A stretch of 64,000 nt of DNA from Limoniibacter endophyticus (GTDB taxonomy: Bacteria > Pseudomonadota > Alphaproteobacteria > Rhizobiales > Rhizobiaceae): the NCBI RefSeq assembly GCF_014652835.1, contig NZ_BMZO01000007.1, positions 186,001 through 250,000 on the forward strand, given 5' to 3'. The translations under genes were made by a program, and so were the position numbers. The notes under the pieces were generated by a model. The model worked only from the letters and a program-made list of their open reading frames with translations, searched no databases and was not told where the DNA came from. How positions within the stretch are numbered: position 1 is the stretch's first letter; the number at the start of each line of letters is the position of its first letter. Shown here one piece after another: positions 27,571 through 37,986 of this stretch.

Positions 27571-28158
27571 CTATCCCATTTGCCACTGCTTGATGCCGTC
27601 GAGCGGGTAGAGCAGCATGATGATGTTGAGCGTGAGATTGTCGCGAATGACGACACCAGCAAGCAGCTCGAACGCTATTGCGATCGCGAAGGTCGCCTTC
27701 GCCGGAAGTTTGGCTGCGGCCACAAAGCCCAGCCCCGCGAAAATCGTATCGCTGACGGAATTGACGATGGAATCGCCGCGATAGTCGAGTGAGGCCGTTC
27801 CCTCGCGGTAGCGGTCGATCACCATGTCGGTGTTCTCGACCAGTTCCCAGCTTACTTCTATTCCGATCGCTAGTGCCAAGCGCATCCCTATAGGCATACG
27901 TGGCGCGAGCCATGCAAGCAAAGCGTAGAAGATGAAGCCGTGAATTACATGAGAGAGCGTGTACCAGTCGCTAATATGCTGCGAATTTTCGGAGCTTTGA
28001 ACGATCCCGTGCCACAGCTTTATGGTTCCGCAGCTACAAATCGGTACGCGTCCCATCAGGTACAGGGCCGCTGCTTGGAGGATTGCGAGGATCAGTACGA
28101 TCCCTGCCCCGGCCACCCACTTACTCCGATGCGGCTCAACCTGTGCGATCAAACTCAT
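27571..28158 (-). CDS. DUF2585 membrane protein
   Basis: The 195-residue protein has about four to five hydrophobic segments (for example GIVLILAILQAAALYLM and VIHGFIFYALLAWL). It matches UPF0314/DUF2585, an uncharacterised family of alphaproteobacterial membrane proteins with the conserved HVIHGFIFY and WELVENTDMVIDRYREGTASLDY segments. The EN..D..RY motif with many acidic and aromatic residues may be functional. It sits between hslV and hslU with only 15 bases to hslV, suggesting one transcript and a link to protease function or simply shared regulation. There is no known activity. Confidence 0.85.
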   Translation of the reverse strand: MSLIAQVEPHRSKWVAGAGIVLILAILQAAALYLMGRVPICSCGTIKLWHGIVQSSENSQHISDWYTLSHVIHGFIFYALLAWLAPRMPIGMRLALAIGIEVSWELVENTDMVIDRYREGTASLDYRGDSIVNSVSDTIFAGLGFVAAAKLPAKATFAIAIAFELLAGVVIRDNLTLNIIMLLYPLDGIKQWQMG

Positions 28159-28173
28159 ATTCCAAACGTGAAT

Positions 28174-28722
28174 TTAGGCCGCGTCCAACGTCTCGATGGT
28201 GAAATTGGCGTTCGTATAGACGCAGATCTGGTTCGCGATCTCCATCGCTTTTCGTGCGATTTCCTCGGCGTTCCTGTCGGTGTCGATCAAAGCGCGAGCT
28301 GCCGAAAGAGCGTAATTGCCTCCCGATCCAATAGCCATGACTCCGTCTTCCGGCTCAAGAACATCGCCATTGCCGGTCAAGGCAAGGGTCACATTCTTGT
28401 CCGCTACAAGCATCATGGCTTCGAGGCGACGCAGGTACCGGTCCGTGCGCCAATCCTTCGCCAGTTCGACGCTCGCACGCATCAACTGATCGGGATACTG
28501 TTCAAGCTTTGCTTCAAGACGCTCGAGCAGCGTGAAAGCGTCAGCAGTAGCGCCTGCAAAGCCTGCGATAACGTTTCCCTTGCCAATCCGACGCACCTTG
28601 CGCGCGTTCCCTTTCATGATGGTCGGGCCAAGACTGACTTGACCGTCACCGGCAATCACCACCTTGCCGCCTTTGCGGACGGTGACGATCGTGGTTGCAT
28701 GCATTGAAAGTTTGTCGCTCAT
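28174..28722 (-). CDS. hslV: HslV, peptidase subunit of HslVU protease
   Basis: HslV is a proteasome-like threonine peptidase. The 182-residue protein begins [20 protein letters not shown]. By family analogy the short propeptide is removed so that Thr10 becomes the N-terminal nucleophile. The following GDGQVSLG and the [14 protein letters not shown] segment are conserved. The start lies in a 203-base gap shared with the divergent hisB. I see no unambiguous heat-shock promoter in that gap. Confidence 0.96.
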   Translation of the reverse strand: MSDKLSMHATTIVTVRKGGKVVIAGDGQVSLGPTIMKGNARKVRRIGKGNVIAGFAGATADAFTLLERLEAKLEQYPDQLMRASVELAKDWRTDRYLRRLEAMMLVADKNVTLALTGNGDVLEPEDGVMAIGSGGNYALSAARALIDTDRNAEEIARKAMEIANQICVYTNANFTIETLDAA

Positions 28723-28925
28723 TCGATGGCTCCATGAAACGCTCAGACGCGGATAGTATCTCGGTGCCGACTATGTAGGCGCACTAAACTTAAATGCAAA
28801 CGAGTCATGAACCGGCAAAGACTGGTATTGCAACGAAGAGCTTGATAAAAGCCGTGCTGAACGCAGGGCCACCTCCTTGCGACGAGAACCTGCACTTCAG
28901 TGGCGTGATAGCAAGGACGACGAGA

Positions 28926-29534
28926 ATGGCGCAAAGCTCCGAAAGATCGGCAGAGGTAAACCGGAAGACCAACGAGACCCAAGTCGAGCTGAGACTGGAT
29001 GTCGATGGTACCGGTGTGTTCGATGTTTCGACCGGCGTAGGCTTTTTCGATCATATGCTGGAGCAGCTTTCTCGCCATTCGCTGATAGACATGACCATCA
29101 AGACCAGTGGCGATCTCCATATAGACGACCATCACACTGTTGAAGATACTGGCATTGCACTAGGGCAGGCATTAAATAAGGCTCTGGGCGATCGCAAGGG
29201 CATCACGCGCTACGGCTCGATGGATCTCGCGATGGACGAAACCTTGACCTCTGCCGCGATCGACGTTTCGGGACGCCCTTTTCTCGTCTGGAACGTAGCT
29301 TTCTCGGCGTCGAAGGTGGGCAGCTTTGACACGGAGCTCGTGCGTGAGTTCTTCCAGGCTTTTGCGCAGAATGCTGGCATCACGCTGCATGTGAACCTGC
29401 GCTATGGCACCAACAACCACCACATTGCGGAAACCTGCTTCAAGGCAGTAGCACGCGCCCTACGCAAAGCGGTCGAAGTGGATCAACGTCAAAAGGATGT
29501 GATCCCTTCCACGAAGGGAACCCTGAAGGGATAA
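28926..29534 (+). CDS. hisB: Imidazoleglycerol-phosphate dehydratase
   Basis: HisB removes water from imidazole glycerol phosphate in the histidine pathway. From the ATG at 28926, with AAGGA upstream, the protein is 202 residues with the metal-binding [26 protein letters not shown] and the mirrored [17 protein letters not shown] motifs. It is monofunctional, without the phosphatase domain of the E. coli enzyme. A longer upstream frame without similarity was rejected. It heads hisB-DUF2628-hisH-hisA-hisF-hisE. Confidence 0.96.
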   Translation: MAQSSERSAEVNRKTNETQVELRLDVDGTGVFDVSTGVGFFDHMLEQLSRHSLIDMTIKTSGDLHIDDHHTVEDTGIALGQALNKALGDRKGITRYGSMDLAMDETLTSAAIDVSGRPFLVWNVAFSASKVGSFDTELVREFFQAFAQNAGITLHVNLRYGTNNHHIAETCFKAVARALRKAVEVDQRQKDVIPSTKGTLKG

Positions 29535-29538
29535 AAGC

Positions 29539-29964
29539 GTGGCGCGATACGTTGTTCTCGAGCGCAAGGGACCTACGGATGCCATTTTCGTCAAAGATGG
29601 CTTCAAGTTGTTGGCCTTTCTGCTTCCGGTGCTCTGGTTTCTGATGCATCGGATGTGGTGGGAAGCGCTCTTTGCCCTCTTTGCGCCGCTTGTTGTTTCG
29701 GTCGCTGCGAACTGGCTGGGCCTAGGGCCGGTGTCGGGCTTATTCCTTCTACTGGTGCAATTCGCGATCGGCTTGGAGGCGCAGAACTTGCTCGTGGGAA
29801 AATATTTGCGCAAAGGCTTCGTCCAGAGCGTCGCAATTGTCGCTCCCTCGATAGAGATAGCCGAGATTCGCTATTTCCATGTCGCGAGCTTGTCGCGGGA
29901 CAAGCCGGCGGATGCGGGTCACCGACGCAGCCCGCTCGTTCCTTCCATCGGCCTTTTCACCTAG
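29539..29964 (+). CDS. DUF2628 membrane protein
   Basis: This 141-residue protein starts at GTG 29539, four bases after the hisB stop. It has two to three hydrophobic segments (about 32-90) and matches DUF2628, an uncharacterised family that repeatedly occurs inside his operons of rhizobia. The N-terminus includes DAIFVKDGFK followed by a Trp-rich LWFLMHRMWWEALFALF. The position suggests co-transcription with histidine synthesis, but there is no evidence for a role in it. Confidence 0.82.
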   Translation: MARYVVLERKGPTDAIFVKDGFKLLAFLLPVLWFLMHRMWWEALFALFAPLVVSVAANWLGLGPVSGLFLLLVQFAIGLEAQNLLVGKYLRKGFVQSVAIVAPSIEIAEIRYFHVASLSRDKPADAGHRRSPLVPSIGLFT

Positions 29965-29985
29965 TTACCAGCGAGTTAGAGTTTC

Positions 29986-30639
29986 ATGCGCGTTGCCATT
30001 ATCGACTATGGGTCGGGAAATCTTCGGTCTGCCACAAAAGCTTTCGAGCGCGCCGCACGCGAGAGCGGAATCGATGCAACTATTGATTTGACGAGCGATG
30101 CAGAAGTCGTTCGCACGGCTGATCGGGTCGTGCTGCCGGGTGTTGGCGCTTTCGCTGACTGCAAAGCGGGTCTGGACGCGGTCGTCGGCATGCGCGAAGC
30201 AATTTATGAGGCCGCGATCGAACGTGGCCGTCCTTTTCTGGGAATTTGCGTCGGGATGCAGCTCATGGCGTCGCGCGGATTGGAAAAGACGATAACCGAA
30301 GGTTTTGGCTGGATCGCGGGCGATGTGCAGGAAATGTCTCCAGCCGATCCGACCCTCAAGATTCCCCAAATCGGCTGGAACACCATCGAGCTCGGAACAA
30401 AAATCCACCCGCTATTTGAAGATATTCCAACAGGCGCGGACGGGCTTCACGCCTATTTCGTTCATTCCTATCACTTGGCAGCCAGAAACGCGGATCAGAT
30501 AATCGCCACGACAAATTATGGCGGCACAGTAACGGCTGCTGTTGCCCGTGGTAATCTGGCTGGAACGCAGTTCCATCCAGAAAAGAGCCAGCATCTCGGG
30601 CTTGCGCTACTGACAAATTTCTTGAGGTGGAAGCCATGA
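29986..30639 (+). CDS. hisH: Imidazole glycerol phosphate synthase subunit HisH
   Basis: HisH is the glutaminase that passes ammonia to HisF. The 217-residue protein has the nucleophile Cys88 in GICVGMQLM, and the FHPEKSQ segment carries the His-Glu of the triad. It begins [12 protein letters not shown], usual for the family. It is followed by hisA with a four-base overlap. The His enzymes here together give the later steps of histidine synthesis from the ProFAR stage on. Confidence 0.97.
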   Translation: MRVAIIDYGSGNLRSATKAFERAARESGIDATIDLTSDAEVVRTADRVVLPGVGAFADCKAGLDAVVGMREAIYEAAIERGRPFLGICVGMQLMASRGLEKTITEGFGWIAGDVQEMSPADPTLKIPQIGWNTIELGTKIHPLFEDIPTGADGLHAYFVHSYHLAARNADQIIATTNYGGTVTAAVARGNLAGTQFHPEKSQHLGLALLTNFLRWKP

Positions 30640-31376
30640 TCCTTTTTCCAGCAATCGATCTCAAGGACGGGCAGTGCGTCCGTTTGAAACTCGGCGATAT
30701 GAATCAGGCGACCGTCTATAATGCTAATCCTGCAGATCAGGCGCTCGCATTCGAGAAGCAAGGCTTCGAATGGTTGCACGTCGTCGATCTCAATGGTGCT
30801 TTTGCGGGCAGCTCGGTGAATGGTGGAGCTGTCGATGCCATCCTCAGCGCGACGAAAAACCCGGTTCAGCTTGGAGGCGGGATACGCTCCATCGCCCATA
30901 TTGAATCATGGCTCGACAAGGGGCTTCATCGCGTCATCCTTGGAACTGTTGCTCTGCGCGATCCTGATCTCGTGAGGGAGGCGTGTCGGCTCTTTCCCGG
31001 GCAAGTCGCCGTGGGTATCGATGCGAGAGGTGGCTACGTGGCGGTGGAAGGATGGGCGGAAACGTCCGATCTTTCCGTGCGCGAAATGGCATCGCGTTTC
31101 GAAGGAGCCGGCGTTGCTGCGATTATCTACACCGATATCGACCGCGATGGCGTCTTAAAAGGCGTGAATTGGGATGCGACTCTCGATCTGGCGCGCAGCA
31201 CCTCCATTCCGGTCATTGCGTCAGGCGGTCTTGCATCGATTGAGGACATTGAGCGCATGGTAGAACCGGATGCCGCGATTCTGGAAGGCGCGATTTCCGG
31301 CCGGGCACTCTATGATGGTCGCATCGATCCTGCTGAAGCCTTGGCATTACTCAGCTCTGCAAAGGTGTCGTCATGA
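30636..31376 (+). CDS. hisA: ProFAR isomerase HisA
   Basis: HisA isomerises the aminoaldose ProFAR to the ketose PRFAR. The protein from ATG 30636 is 246 residues, begins [17 protein letters not shown] with catalytic Asp8, and has the second catalytic Asp in [12 protein letters not shown]. The phosphate-binding VIASGGLAS segment is later in the barrel. A GTG nine bases upstream gives a longer frame, but the ATGA overlap with hisH favours 30636. It is a single TIM-barrel protein followed by hisF with another four-base overlap. Confidence 0.97.
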   Translation: MILFPAIDLKDGQCVRLKLGDMNQATVYNANPADQALAFEKQGFEWLHVVDLNGAFAGSSVNGGAVDAILSATKNPVQLGGGIRSIAHIESWLDKGLHRVILGTVALRDPDLVREACRLFPGQVAVGIDARGGYVAVEGWAETSDLSVREMASRFEGAGVAAIIYTDIDRDGVLKGVNWDATLDLARSTSIPVIASGGLASIEDIERMVEPDAAILEGAISGRALYDGRIDPAEALALLSSAKVSS

Positions 31377-32173
31377 GCCTGAAGTCCCGCATCATCCCCT
31401 GCCTCGACGTCAAGGAAGGACGCGTCGTCAAGGGCGTGAACTTCGTTGACCTGATTGACGCAGGCGATCCTGTCGAAATCGCCAAGGCTTACGATGCTGC
31501 TGGTGCGGATGAGCTTTGCTTTCTCGATATCACGGCGTCGTCGGACAATAGGGAGACGATTTTTGAGGTTGTTGCGCGTACCGCCGACCACTGCTTCATG
31601 CCGCTAACGGTTGGAGGCGGCGTGCGCGAGATAGGTGATATTCGCAAGCTTCTCCTTTCGGGTGCAGACAAGGTTTCGATCAATACGGCCGCAGTGAAAG
31701 ATCCGGCTTTTGTTGCGCGCGCAGCGGACAAGTTCGGCAATCAATGTATCGTCGTGGCAATTGATGCCAAACGCGTGTCGCAAACTGGTGAAGAATCGCG
31801 TTGGGAAATATTCACCCATGGCGGACGCAATGCCACAGGGATTGACGCGGTCGAATTTGCGCGAAAGGTGGTAGATCTTGGGGCTGGCGAAATTCTGCTG
31901 ACGTCTATGGATCGCGACGGCACCAAAGTCGGCTACGAGCTTGAAATGACGCGTGCGATTGCGGATGCGGTGCGTGCACCCGTTATAGCGTCGGGAGGTG
32001 TTGGTAATCTGGATCATCTTGTCGACGGCGTTCTAAAGGGACATGCAAGCGCCGTTCTTGCGGCGTCGATCTTCCATTTCGGCACTTACACTGTCCAGGA
32101 AGCCAAGGAGCACATGGCGAAGGCTGGAATTGCGGTGAGACTTGATTCCATTCCAGAGGGTGGTGTTGCATGA
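31373..32173 (+). CDS. hisF: Imidazole glycerol phosphate synthase subunit HisF
   Basis: HisF is the cyclase that uses ammonia from HisH to make imidazole glycerol phosphate. The 266-residue barrel has catalytic Asp12 in [14 protein letters not shown], and the second Asp in VVAIDAKR, then [14 protein letters not shown]. The overlap with hisA (ATGA) and hisE (ATGA) shows coupling. The length is normal for the family. Confidence 0.97.
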   Translation: MSLKSRIIPCLDVKEGRVVKGVNFVDLIDAGDPVEIAKAYDAAGADELCFLDITASSDNRETIFEVVARTADHCFMPLTVGGGVREIGDIRKLLLSGADKVSINTAAVKDPAFVARAADKFGNQCIVVAIDAKRVSQTGEESRWEIFTHGGRNATGIDAVEFARKVVDLGAGEILLTSMDRDGTKVGYELEMTRAIADAVRAPVIASGGVGNLDHLVDGVLKGHASAVLAASIFHFGTYTVQEAKEHMAKAGIAVRLDSIPEGGVA

Positions 32174-32499
32174 ACAAGACGGGATTTTCGTTGACGGACC
32201 TCGAGACGATCATTGCGGAGCGCGCCACCGCCTCTCCCGAGGAGTCCTGGACAGCTCAGCTCCTCGCGAGCGGAGTGGAACGCGCATCCAAGAAACTGGG
32301 TGAAGAGGCAGTCGAGACTGTCATTGCCGCTGTTTCCGGCAAGAAAAGTGACCTTACCAGTGAGGCCGCGGACCTCCTTTATCATCTGCTCGTGGTCTTG
32401 AAGATTGCCGATATACCGCTGCGGGCAATTTTGGAGGAGCTGGAGAAGAGAACGACGAAATCCGGCATTGCCGAGAAAGCTTCACGCAAGCAGAATTGA
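32170..32499 (+). CDS. hisE: Phosphoribosyl-ATP pyrophosphatase
   Basis: HisE hydrolyses phosphoribosyl-ATP to phosphoribosyl-AMP. The 109-residue protein has the conserved [18 protein letters not shown] segment with metal-binding acidic residues, then [18 protein letters not shown]. It overlaps hisF by four bases. It is the monofunctional form, with hisI elsewhere. It ends 24 bases before coaA. Confidence 0.96.
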   Translation: MNKTGFSLTDLETIIAERATASPEESWTAQLLASGVERASKKLGEEAVETVIAAVSGKKSDLTSEAADLLYHLLVVLKIADIPLRAILEELEKRTTKSGIAEKASRKQN

Positions 32500-32523
32500 T
32501 TTCTGGAGGGGGAGGAAATCGGG

Positions 32524-33486
32524 ATGAATGAGCTGGCCATGAGCGAGAAATACTCTCCCTATCGCTTTTTCACCGCCGAGATGTGGTCCGGTTTCCGTGC
32601 CGACACACCGATGACCTTGTCGGAAGAAGAGGTTCAGCGTCTTCGTTCGTTAAACGATCCTGTGGACCTTGAAGAAGTAGAGCGGATTTATCTTTCCATC
32701 TCCCGATTGCTTTCGACGCATGTCGAGTACACTAAGGAATTATTTGAAAAACGTAGCCAGTTCTTCTCCAGCGAACTGAGAATCGGAAAAACGCCGTTTA
32801 TCATCGGCATCGCAGGATCAGTTGCTGTTGGAAAATCCACAACCGCCCGTATTCTGAAAGAACTTATGACGCGTTGGCCCGCAAGCCCGAAAGTCGATCT
32901 CATCACGACGGATGGCTTTCTGTATCCCAACGAGATTCTGCGCGAAAACAATCTCATGGAGAAGAAGGGCTTCCCCGAGAGCTACGACATAGGTGCCATT
33001 CTGCGTTTTCTTTCGCGCATCAAGTCCGGTCAGGCGCGTGTAAAGGCGCCTGTCTATTCACATCTGGTCTACAACGTGGTTCCGGACGAGTTCGTAACGA
33101 TTGATCAACCGGATATCCTGATCTTCGAAGGCCTGAACGTTCTTCAAACCGGCGAGCTTCCCAAGGATGGCAAGGTCATTCCCTTCGTTTCGGACTTTTT
33201 TGATTTCTCGATCTACATCGATGCGGAAGAGCATTTGATTCATCAATGGTATATTGAACGTTTCATGCGGCTGCGCGAGACGGCCTTTCGCGATCCCCGC
33301 TCCTTCTTCAAGCGTTATGCAGAACTCAATGAATACAGCGCCCGGACCATCGCCGAGGGACTGTGGAACAATATCAATCTGAAAAACCTGCGCGAAAACA
33401 TTCTTCCGACGCGACCGCGTGCTGACCTTATCTTACGTAAAGGGGCAAATCACCGCGTTGAAGAGGTCGCATTGCGCCGATTGTAA
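32524..33486 (+). CDS. coaA: Pantothenate kinase, type I
   Basis: CoaA phosphorylates pantothenate in the first committed step of CoA synthesis. The 320-residue protein has the P-loop [14 protein letters not shown] and the [16 protein letters not shown]-terminus of type I kinases, followed by TTDGFLYPN. The ATG is preceded by a GGAGGGGGAGG tract. It follows hisE closely, so read-through from the his genes is likely. coaE is also in this window. It ends in a strong bidirectional terminator shared with pckA. Confidence 0.96.
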   Translation: MNELAMSEKYSPYRFFTAEMWSGFRADTPMTLSEEEVQRLRSLNDPVDLEEVERIYLSISRLLSTHVEYTKELFEKRSQFFSSELRIGKTPFIIGIAGSVAVGKSTTARILKELMTRWPASPKVDLITTDGFLYPNEILRENNLMEKKGFPESYDIGAILRFLSRIKSGQARVKAPVYSHLVYNVVPDEFVTIDQPDILIFEGLNVLQTGELPKDGKVIPFVSDFFDFSIYIDAEEHLIHQWYIERFMRLRETAFRDPRSFFKRYAELNEYSARTIAEGLWNNINLKNLRENILPTRPRADLILRKGANHRVEEVALRRL

Positions 33487-33489
33487 AAT

Positions 33490-33516
33490 AAAAACCCGGC
33501 TAGGCGCCGGGTTTTT
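33490..33516. terminator. Bidirectional terminator between coaA and pckA
   Basis: AAAAACCCGGC (33490-33500) and GCCGGGTTTTT (33506-33516) form an 11-bp stem with a five-base loop, flanked by A on the left and T on the right. It lies between two convergent genes. Confidence 0.92.
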
Positions 33517-33537
33517 ATGAGCTGAAGCAATGACAGG

Positions 33538-35145
33538 TTATTCTGCTGCTTCCTTAGTGCCAGGAGCCGCATTGATGACTGCATCGTCCACGTGATCTTC
33601 GAACTTTGCAAAGTTCGCCACAAACATCGAGACTAGTTTTTCCGCCTGGCGATCGTAGGCGTTGCCATCAGACCAGGTTGAGCGCGGGTCCAGAATTTTG
33701 CCGTCGACACCGTCTACTGCAACTGGAACCTCAAACCCGAAACTCTCGTCCCTGCGCATTTCAACGCTATTGAGAGACCCATTGAGCGCCGCAGCAAGCA
33801 ACGCTCGTGTCGCCTTGATCGGCATGCGCTGGCCTTCCCCATATGCACCGCCAGTCCAGCCCGTGTTTACGAGCCAGCAATCAACATTGTGCTTTGCGAT
33901 TAGATCGCGCAGCAGATTCCCGTACTCCGATGGATGACGAGGCATGAAGGGGGCGCCAAAGCAGGTCGAGAACGTGGCTTCCGGTTCCGTGACGCCTTTT
34001 TCGGTGCCTGCAACTTTCGCCGTGTACCCGGACAGGAAGTGATACATGGCCTGTGCGGGCGTAAGTTTCGCAATCGGGGGCAGCACGCCGAACGCATCTG
34101 CCGTCAACATGATGATATTCTTTGGCTGGCCAGCCTTGCCGCTTCCACTTGCATTGGCGATGAAATCCAGCGGATAGGCGCAACGTGTATTCTCCGTCCG
34201 GCTGCCATCGTCGAAATCAGGAACACCATTTTCGTCGAGGATGACGTTTTCCAGAACCGTGCCGAAACGCCGGGTGGTACCGAAAATCATCGGCTCGGCT
34301 TCTTCCGACAGGCGGATCGTCTTGGCGTAGCAGCCACCCTCGAAATTGAAGATGCCATTATCGCTCCAGCCATGTTCGTCGTCGCCAATGAGTGTACGGG
34401 ACGGGTCGGCCGAAAGCGTAGTCTTGCCCGTACCGGAAAGGCCAAAGAAGACAGCGACATTATCCTCAGCGTCAGTGTTGGCCGAACAATGCATCGGCAT
34501 GACGCCCTTGGCTGGCAGCAAATAGTTCAGCGCCGTAAACACCGACTTCTTCATTTCGCCAGCATAGGAGGTGCCTGCGATGAGGACGATCATGCGAGTC
34601 AGGTCGAGAGCGATCATGGTTTCGCCACGGCTACCATGACGAACGGGATCGGCCTTGAAATCCGGCAGATCAATGATCGTCATCTTCGGCACGAAGCTCT
34701 CCAGCGTCGTGCGATCTGGGCGGATCAGCAGATTGCGAATGAATAAGGAATGCCATGCCAGGCGCGTAATGACGCGGGTAGGCAGCTGATGATCTATATC
34801 GGCGCCGCCGATCAGATCCTGTACGAAGAGATCTTTGTCCGCGACAAAATCCTGAAAATCGGCAAGCAGGTTTTCGAACTGCTCCGGCGTGATGGATTTA
34901 TTATTGTCCCACCAGATTTCGTCCTTGGTTTCAGCCGTCAGAACAACGAATTTGTCTTTGGGCGAACGGCCGGTATGTTGGCCCGTGTCTGCAAGAAGTG
35001 CGCCATGAGCGGTAAGTCTTGCTTCACCGCGTGCAAGCGCCTGCTCGTAAAGTTGAGCGGGAAGAAAATTATAAAAGACGTCTCCCGACGTTTTAAGGTT
35101 CTGAGCTTCAATGCCGCAGTGCGGATTGCGTTTCCCGCTTTCCAT
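33538..35145 (-). CDS. pckA: Phosphoenolpyruvate carboxykinase (ATP)
   Basis: PckA converts oxaloacetate to phosphoenolpyruvate in gluconeogenesis. The 535-residue protein has the ATP-binding loop [14 protein letters not shown] and the metal-binding [21 protein letters not shown] region, with the length of the ATP-dependent type. ChvI/ChvG (BvrR/BvrS) is divergent just upstream; in S. meliloti and Agrobacterium this system sits beside pckA, suggesting regulation. The upstream gap has an inverted repeat that may be an operator. Confidence 0.97.
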   Translation of the reverse strand: MESGKRNPHCGIEAQNLKTSGDVFYNFLPAQLYEQALARGEARLTAHGALLADTGQHTGRSPKDKFVVLTAETKDEIWWDNNKSITPEQFENLLADFQDFVADKDLFVQDLIGGADIDHQLPTRVITRLAWHSLFIRNLLIRPDRTTLESFVPKMTIIDLPDFKADPVRHGSRGETMIALDLTRMIVLIAGTSYAGEMKKSVFTALNYLLPAKGVMPMHCSANTDAEDNVAVFFGLSGTGKTTLSADPSRTLIGDDEHGWSDNGIFNFEGGCYAKTIRLSEEAEPMIFGTTRRFGTVLENVILDENGVPDFDDGSRTENTRCAYPLDFIANASGSGKAGQPKNIIMLTADAFGVLPPIAKLTPAQAMYHFLSGYTAKVAGTEKGVTEPEATFSTCFGAPFMPRHPSEYGNLLRDLIAKHNVDCWLVNTGWTGGAYGEGQRMPIKATRALLAAALNGSLNSVEMRRDESFGFEVPVAVDGVDGKILDPRSTWSDGNAYDRQAEKLVSMFVANFAKFEDHVDDAVINAAPGTKEAAE

Positions 35146-35243
35146 GCTTTGTTCTCCAGACGTCCAACAGGCCGTGAAAATCGACTTTTCTCGATGCGAT
35201 GGTCGGCCAAAGCAGAAAAAACGAAATATATCAATTATTTAAT

Positions 35244-35275
35244 CGATTTAAAAAGTTTAAATTTTGTTTAAATCG
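35244..35275. promoter_or_regulatory. AT-rich inverted repeat upstream of pckA
   Basis: CGATTTAAA (35244-35252) and TTTAAATCG (35267-35275) are perfect inverted repeats with a 14-base spacer, which itself has GTTTAAA. The 286-base gap is rich in TTTAAA repeats and carries the promoters of pckA and the regulator gene. A binding site is plausible, identity unknown. Confidence 0.45.
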
Positions 35276-35431
35276 GTTTTAAATCTGTGAAAATCCGTAC
35301 GGGAGAACCATCTGCCGGGGGCCAAGGTGCCAGCATCTCAACCAAGGCGATTGTTCCGCATTAAAAGATGTGCCACATTTTGTACTCAATTTGTACGCCA
35401 TTACAGAGGCTGAACAGATTGAGGAGTGCTT

Positions 35432-36151
35432 ATGGAAGGAGCCGCGAGCATGGCAACCGTAGCGTTAGTGGATGATGATCGCAATATTCTCACATCGGTG
35501 TCGATTGCACTCGAAGCCGAGGGATATCGCGTCGAAACATACACTGACGGCGTTTCCGCTTTGGATGGCTTGTTGGCGCGTGCGCCGAACCTGGCGATCC
35601 TTGATATAAAGATGCCACGCATGGACGGCATGGAATTGCTCCGCCGTTTGCGGCAGAAAAGCGATTTGCCAGTGATCTTTCTCACGTCGAAAGACGATGA
35701 AATTGATGAACTTTTCGGCCTCAAAATGGGAGCGGATGATTTTATTCGCAAACCGTTCTCGCAGCGTTTGCTGGTCGAGCGCGTGCGTGCTGTATTGCGT
35801 CGCGCAAGCGCTCGTGATGCCGCGGTTAAAACCCCGACGCAGGCGAGCCGTTCCCTTGAAAGAGGTCAACTCGTCATGGATCAGGAGCGCCATACCTGCA
35901 CCTGGAAGCAGGAACCTGTTACCTTGACCGTCACGGAATTTCTTATCCTTCACGCTTTGGCTCAGAGACCGGGCGTGGTGAAAAGCCGTGACGCTCTTAT
36001 GGACGCCGCGTATGACGAGCAGGTTTATGTAGACGACCGCACGATCGACAGCCACATCAAGCGTCTGCGCAAAAAGTTCAAGGCGGTTGACGATGACTTC
36101 GACATGATCGAAACGCTTTACGGTGTGGGGTATCGTTTCCGCGAACTCTGA
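35432..36151 (+). CDS. bvrR: Response regulator ChvI/BvrR (OmpR family)
   Basis: The 239-residue protein has a receiver domain with phosphoacceptor D58 in [11 protein letters not shown], and K about 107 in DDFIRKPF. The C-terminal winged-helix domain of the OmpR class ends in YGVGYRFRE. Its sequence is very like Brucella BvrR and rhizobial ChvI, a regulator of envelope composition, acid response and host interaction. The GAGGAG sequence is five bases before the ATG at 35432; a later ATG at 35450 with GGAAGGAG and an earlier GTG at 35426 are alternatives. It is followed by its kinase. Confidence 0.95.
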   Translation: MEGAASMATVALVDDDRNILTSVSIALEAEGYRVETYTDGVSALDGLLARAPNLAILDIKMPRMDGMELLRRLRQKSDLPVIFLTSKDDEIDELFGLKMGADDFIRKPFSQRLLVERVRAVLRRASARDAAVKTPTQASRSLERGQLVMDQERHTCTWKQEPVTLTVTEFLILHALAQRPGVVKSRDALMDAAYDEQVYVDDRTIDSHIKRLRKKFKAVDDDFDMIETLYGVGYRFREL

Positions 36152-36204
36152 GCAGGCAATCAGCGCGGTGTGCCATGCGTGGAGTGCGCTGACGGATATT
36201 AACA

Positions 36205-37986
36205 ATGGCAGTTGAAGCTTCAGGTGAAAGCGTGGTCCCCAAGCCTCGAACGAGACCGCGCCCTTCTCTGGCGGGGCGCATAACGGTGCCGCTACGCCGC
36301 TTCTTCGGTCATTATATTTTTTCAAGCCTCACTCGTCGCATCGTGTTTCTCAACATGGCGGCGCTCGGCGTTTTGGTTGTGGGCATATTCTATCTCAACC
36401 AGTTTCGCGATGGCTTGATTGAAGCGCGCGTCGAAAGCCTGATGACTCAGGGCGAAATTATCGCAGGTGCGATCGCGTCGTCAGCAACGGTGGAGACCGA
36501 TTCCATCAGGATCGATCCGGAGAAACTCCTTGAACTCCAGGCCGGGGACAGTCTTACGCCGAACTCCGATCAATTGGAGAATCTAGATTTTCCGATAAAT
36601 CCGGAAAGGGTGGCGCCCCTTTTACGGCGCCTGATTTCACCAACGCATACGCGGGCTCGCATCTTTGATAGAGATGCAAACCTTCTTCTGGACTCGCGCC
36701 ATCTTTATTCCCGGGGCCTAGTCCTTCGTTATGATCTTCCTTCCGTCGAGCCGAAGGAAGAGGACTTTCTTGAAAAGCTCGAACGGTTTTTATCGGGCTT
36801 ATTTCGCAATACGAGCATCCCAATCTATCGCGAGCAGCCGGGTGGATCTGGCGCGGGTTTCCCCGAAGTCGTGAGTGCGCTCAACGGGTCTGCATCATAC
36901 GTGGTACGTATCACCGAACAGGGTGAGCAAATTGTCTCTGTCGCCGTTCCTATCCAGCGCTTTCGTGCAGTGCTGGGAACATTGATGCTATCGACGCAAG
37001 GCGGCGACATCGACAAGATCGTGGCTGCTGAACGCATGGCCATTCTGCGCGTCTTCGGGGTTGCCACATTGGTCAACATTGTTCTTTCAATGTTGCTGGC
37101 TTCGACCATTGCCAATCCGTTGCGTCGGTTGGCGGCAGCAGCAATTCGGGTTCGCAGAGGAGTGAACAGCCGCGAGGAAATTCCGAACTTCTCGCATAGA
37201 CAGGACGAAATCGGCAATCTGTCCGTCGCTTTGCGGGACATGACGAATGCCCTCTACGGCCGCATCGAAGCCATTGAAAGCTTTGCCGCGGATGTTTCAC
37301 ATGAGTTGAAAAATCCTCTCACCTCTTTGCGCAGCGCAGTCGAGACTTTGCCTGTTGCGAAGACGGAAAGCGCTAAGGCACGTCTGATGGAGGTTATTCA
37401 GCACGATGTGCAACGTCTCGATCGCTTGATTACCGACATTTCCGACGCGTCGAGGCTGGATGCGGAATTGGCTCGAGTGGACGCGACCAAGCTCGACTTG
37501 AAGCCCTTCATCGAGGAGGTGCTGCAAAATGCGCGCGAGGTTAGCCGCCACAAGAAACCGGTAGCGATCGATCTTTTTGTAGAGAAACCTGTGACGGGCG
37601 GAGCGACGCCTTTTGTCGTGACGGGACACGACTTGCGCCTTGGTCAGGTCGTCACGAATTTGATCGATAATGCACGATCCTTCGTAGACGAAGAGGCAGG
37701 ACGAATACAGATCAGCTTGGCACGTCACGCCGGGAATATCATCATTCAGGTGAGTGATAATGGTCCTGGAATTCACGTGGAGAACATAGAGCGAATTTTT
37801 GAACGCTTTTATACCGACAGGCCCTCAAACGAGGCGTTTGGCCAGAATTCGGGCCTGGGCTTGTCGATAAGCCGTCAAATTGTTGAAGCCCACGGCGGAA
37901 TGCTGACCGCAGAAAATATCATTAGTGATAGCGGCAAAGTTGAAGGGGCAAGGTTCACGATCATCCTGCCTGCTGACCGAAAATGA
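36205..37986 (+). CDS. bvrS: Sensor histidine kinase ChvG/BvrS
   Basis: The 593-residue membrane kinase has an N-terminal basic region, TM1 at about 48-65, a periplasmic domain of ~220 residues, TM2 (about 280-300), HAMP, HisKA with H366 in DVSHELKNPLTSLR and a HATPase with DNGPGI and GLGLSISRQIVE. It is the kinase for BvrR and in relatives senses envelope stress and low pH, with a periplasmic repressor (ExoR) in some rhizobia. The hprK start overlaps its stop (ATGA), a strong hint of a shared transcript. Confidence 0.95.
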   Translation: MAVEASGESVVPKPRTRPRPSLAGRITVPLRRFFGHYIFSSLTRRIVFLNMAALGVLVVGIFYLNQFRDGLIEARVESLMTQGEIIAGAIASSATVETDSIRIDPEKLLELQAGDSLTPNSDQLENLDFPINPERVAPLLRRLISPTHTRARIFDRDANLLLDSRHLYSRGLVLRYDLPSVEPKEEDFLEKLERFLSGLFRNTSIPIYREQPGGSGAGFPEVVSALNGSASYVVRITEQGEQIVSVAVPIQRFRAVLGTLMLSTQGGDIDKIVAAERMAILRVFGVATLVNIVLSMLLASTIANPLRRLAAAAIRVRRGVNSREEIPNFSHRQDEIGNLSVALRDMTNALYGRIEAIESFAADVSHELKNPLTSLRSAVETLPVAKTESAKARLMEVIQHDVQRLDRLITDISDASRLDAELARVDATKLDLKPFIEEVLQNAREVSRHKKPVAIDLFVEKPVTGGATPFVVTGHDLRLGQVVTNLIDNARSFVDEEAGRIQISLARHAGNIIIQVSDNGPGIHVENIERIFERFYTDRPSNEAFGQNSGLGLSISRQIVEAHGGMLTAENIISDSGKVEGARFTIILPADRK

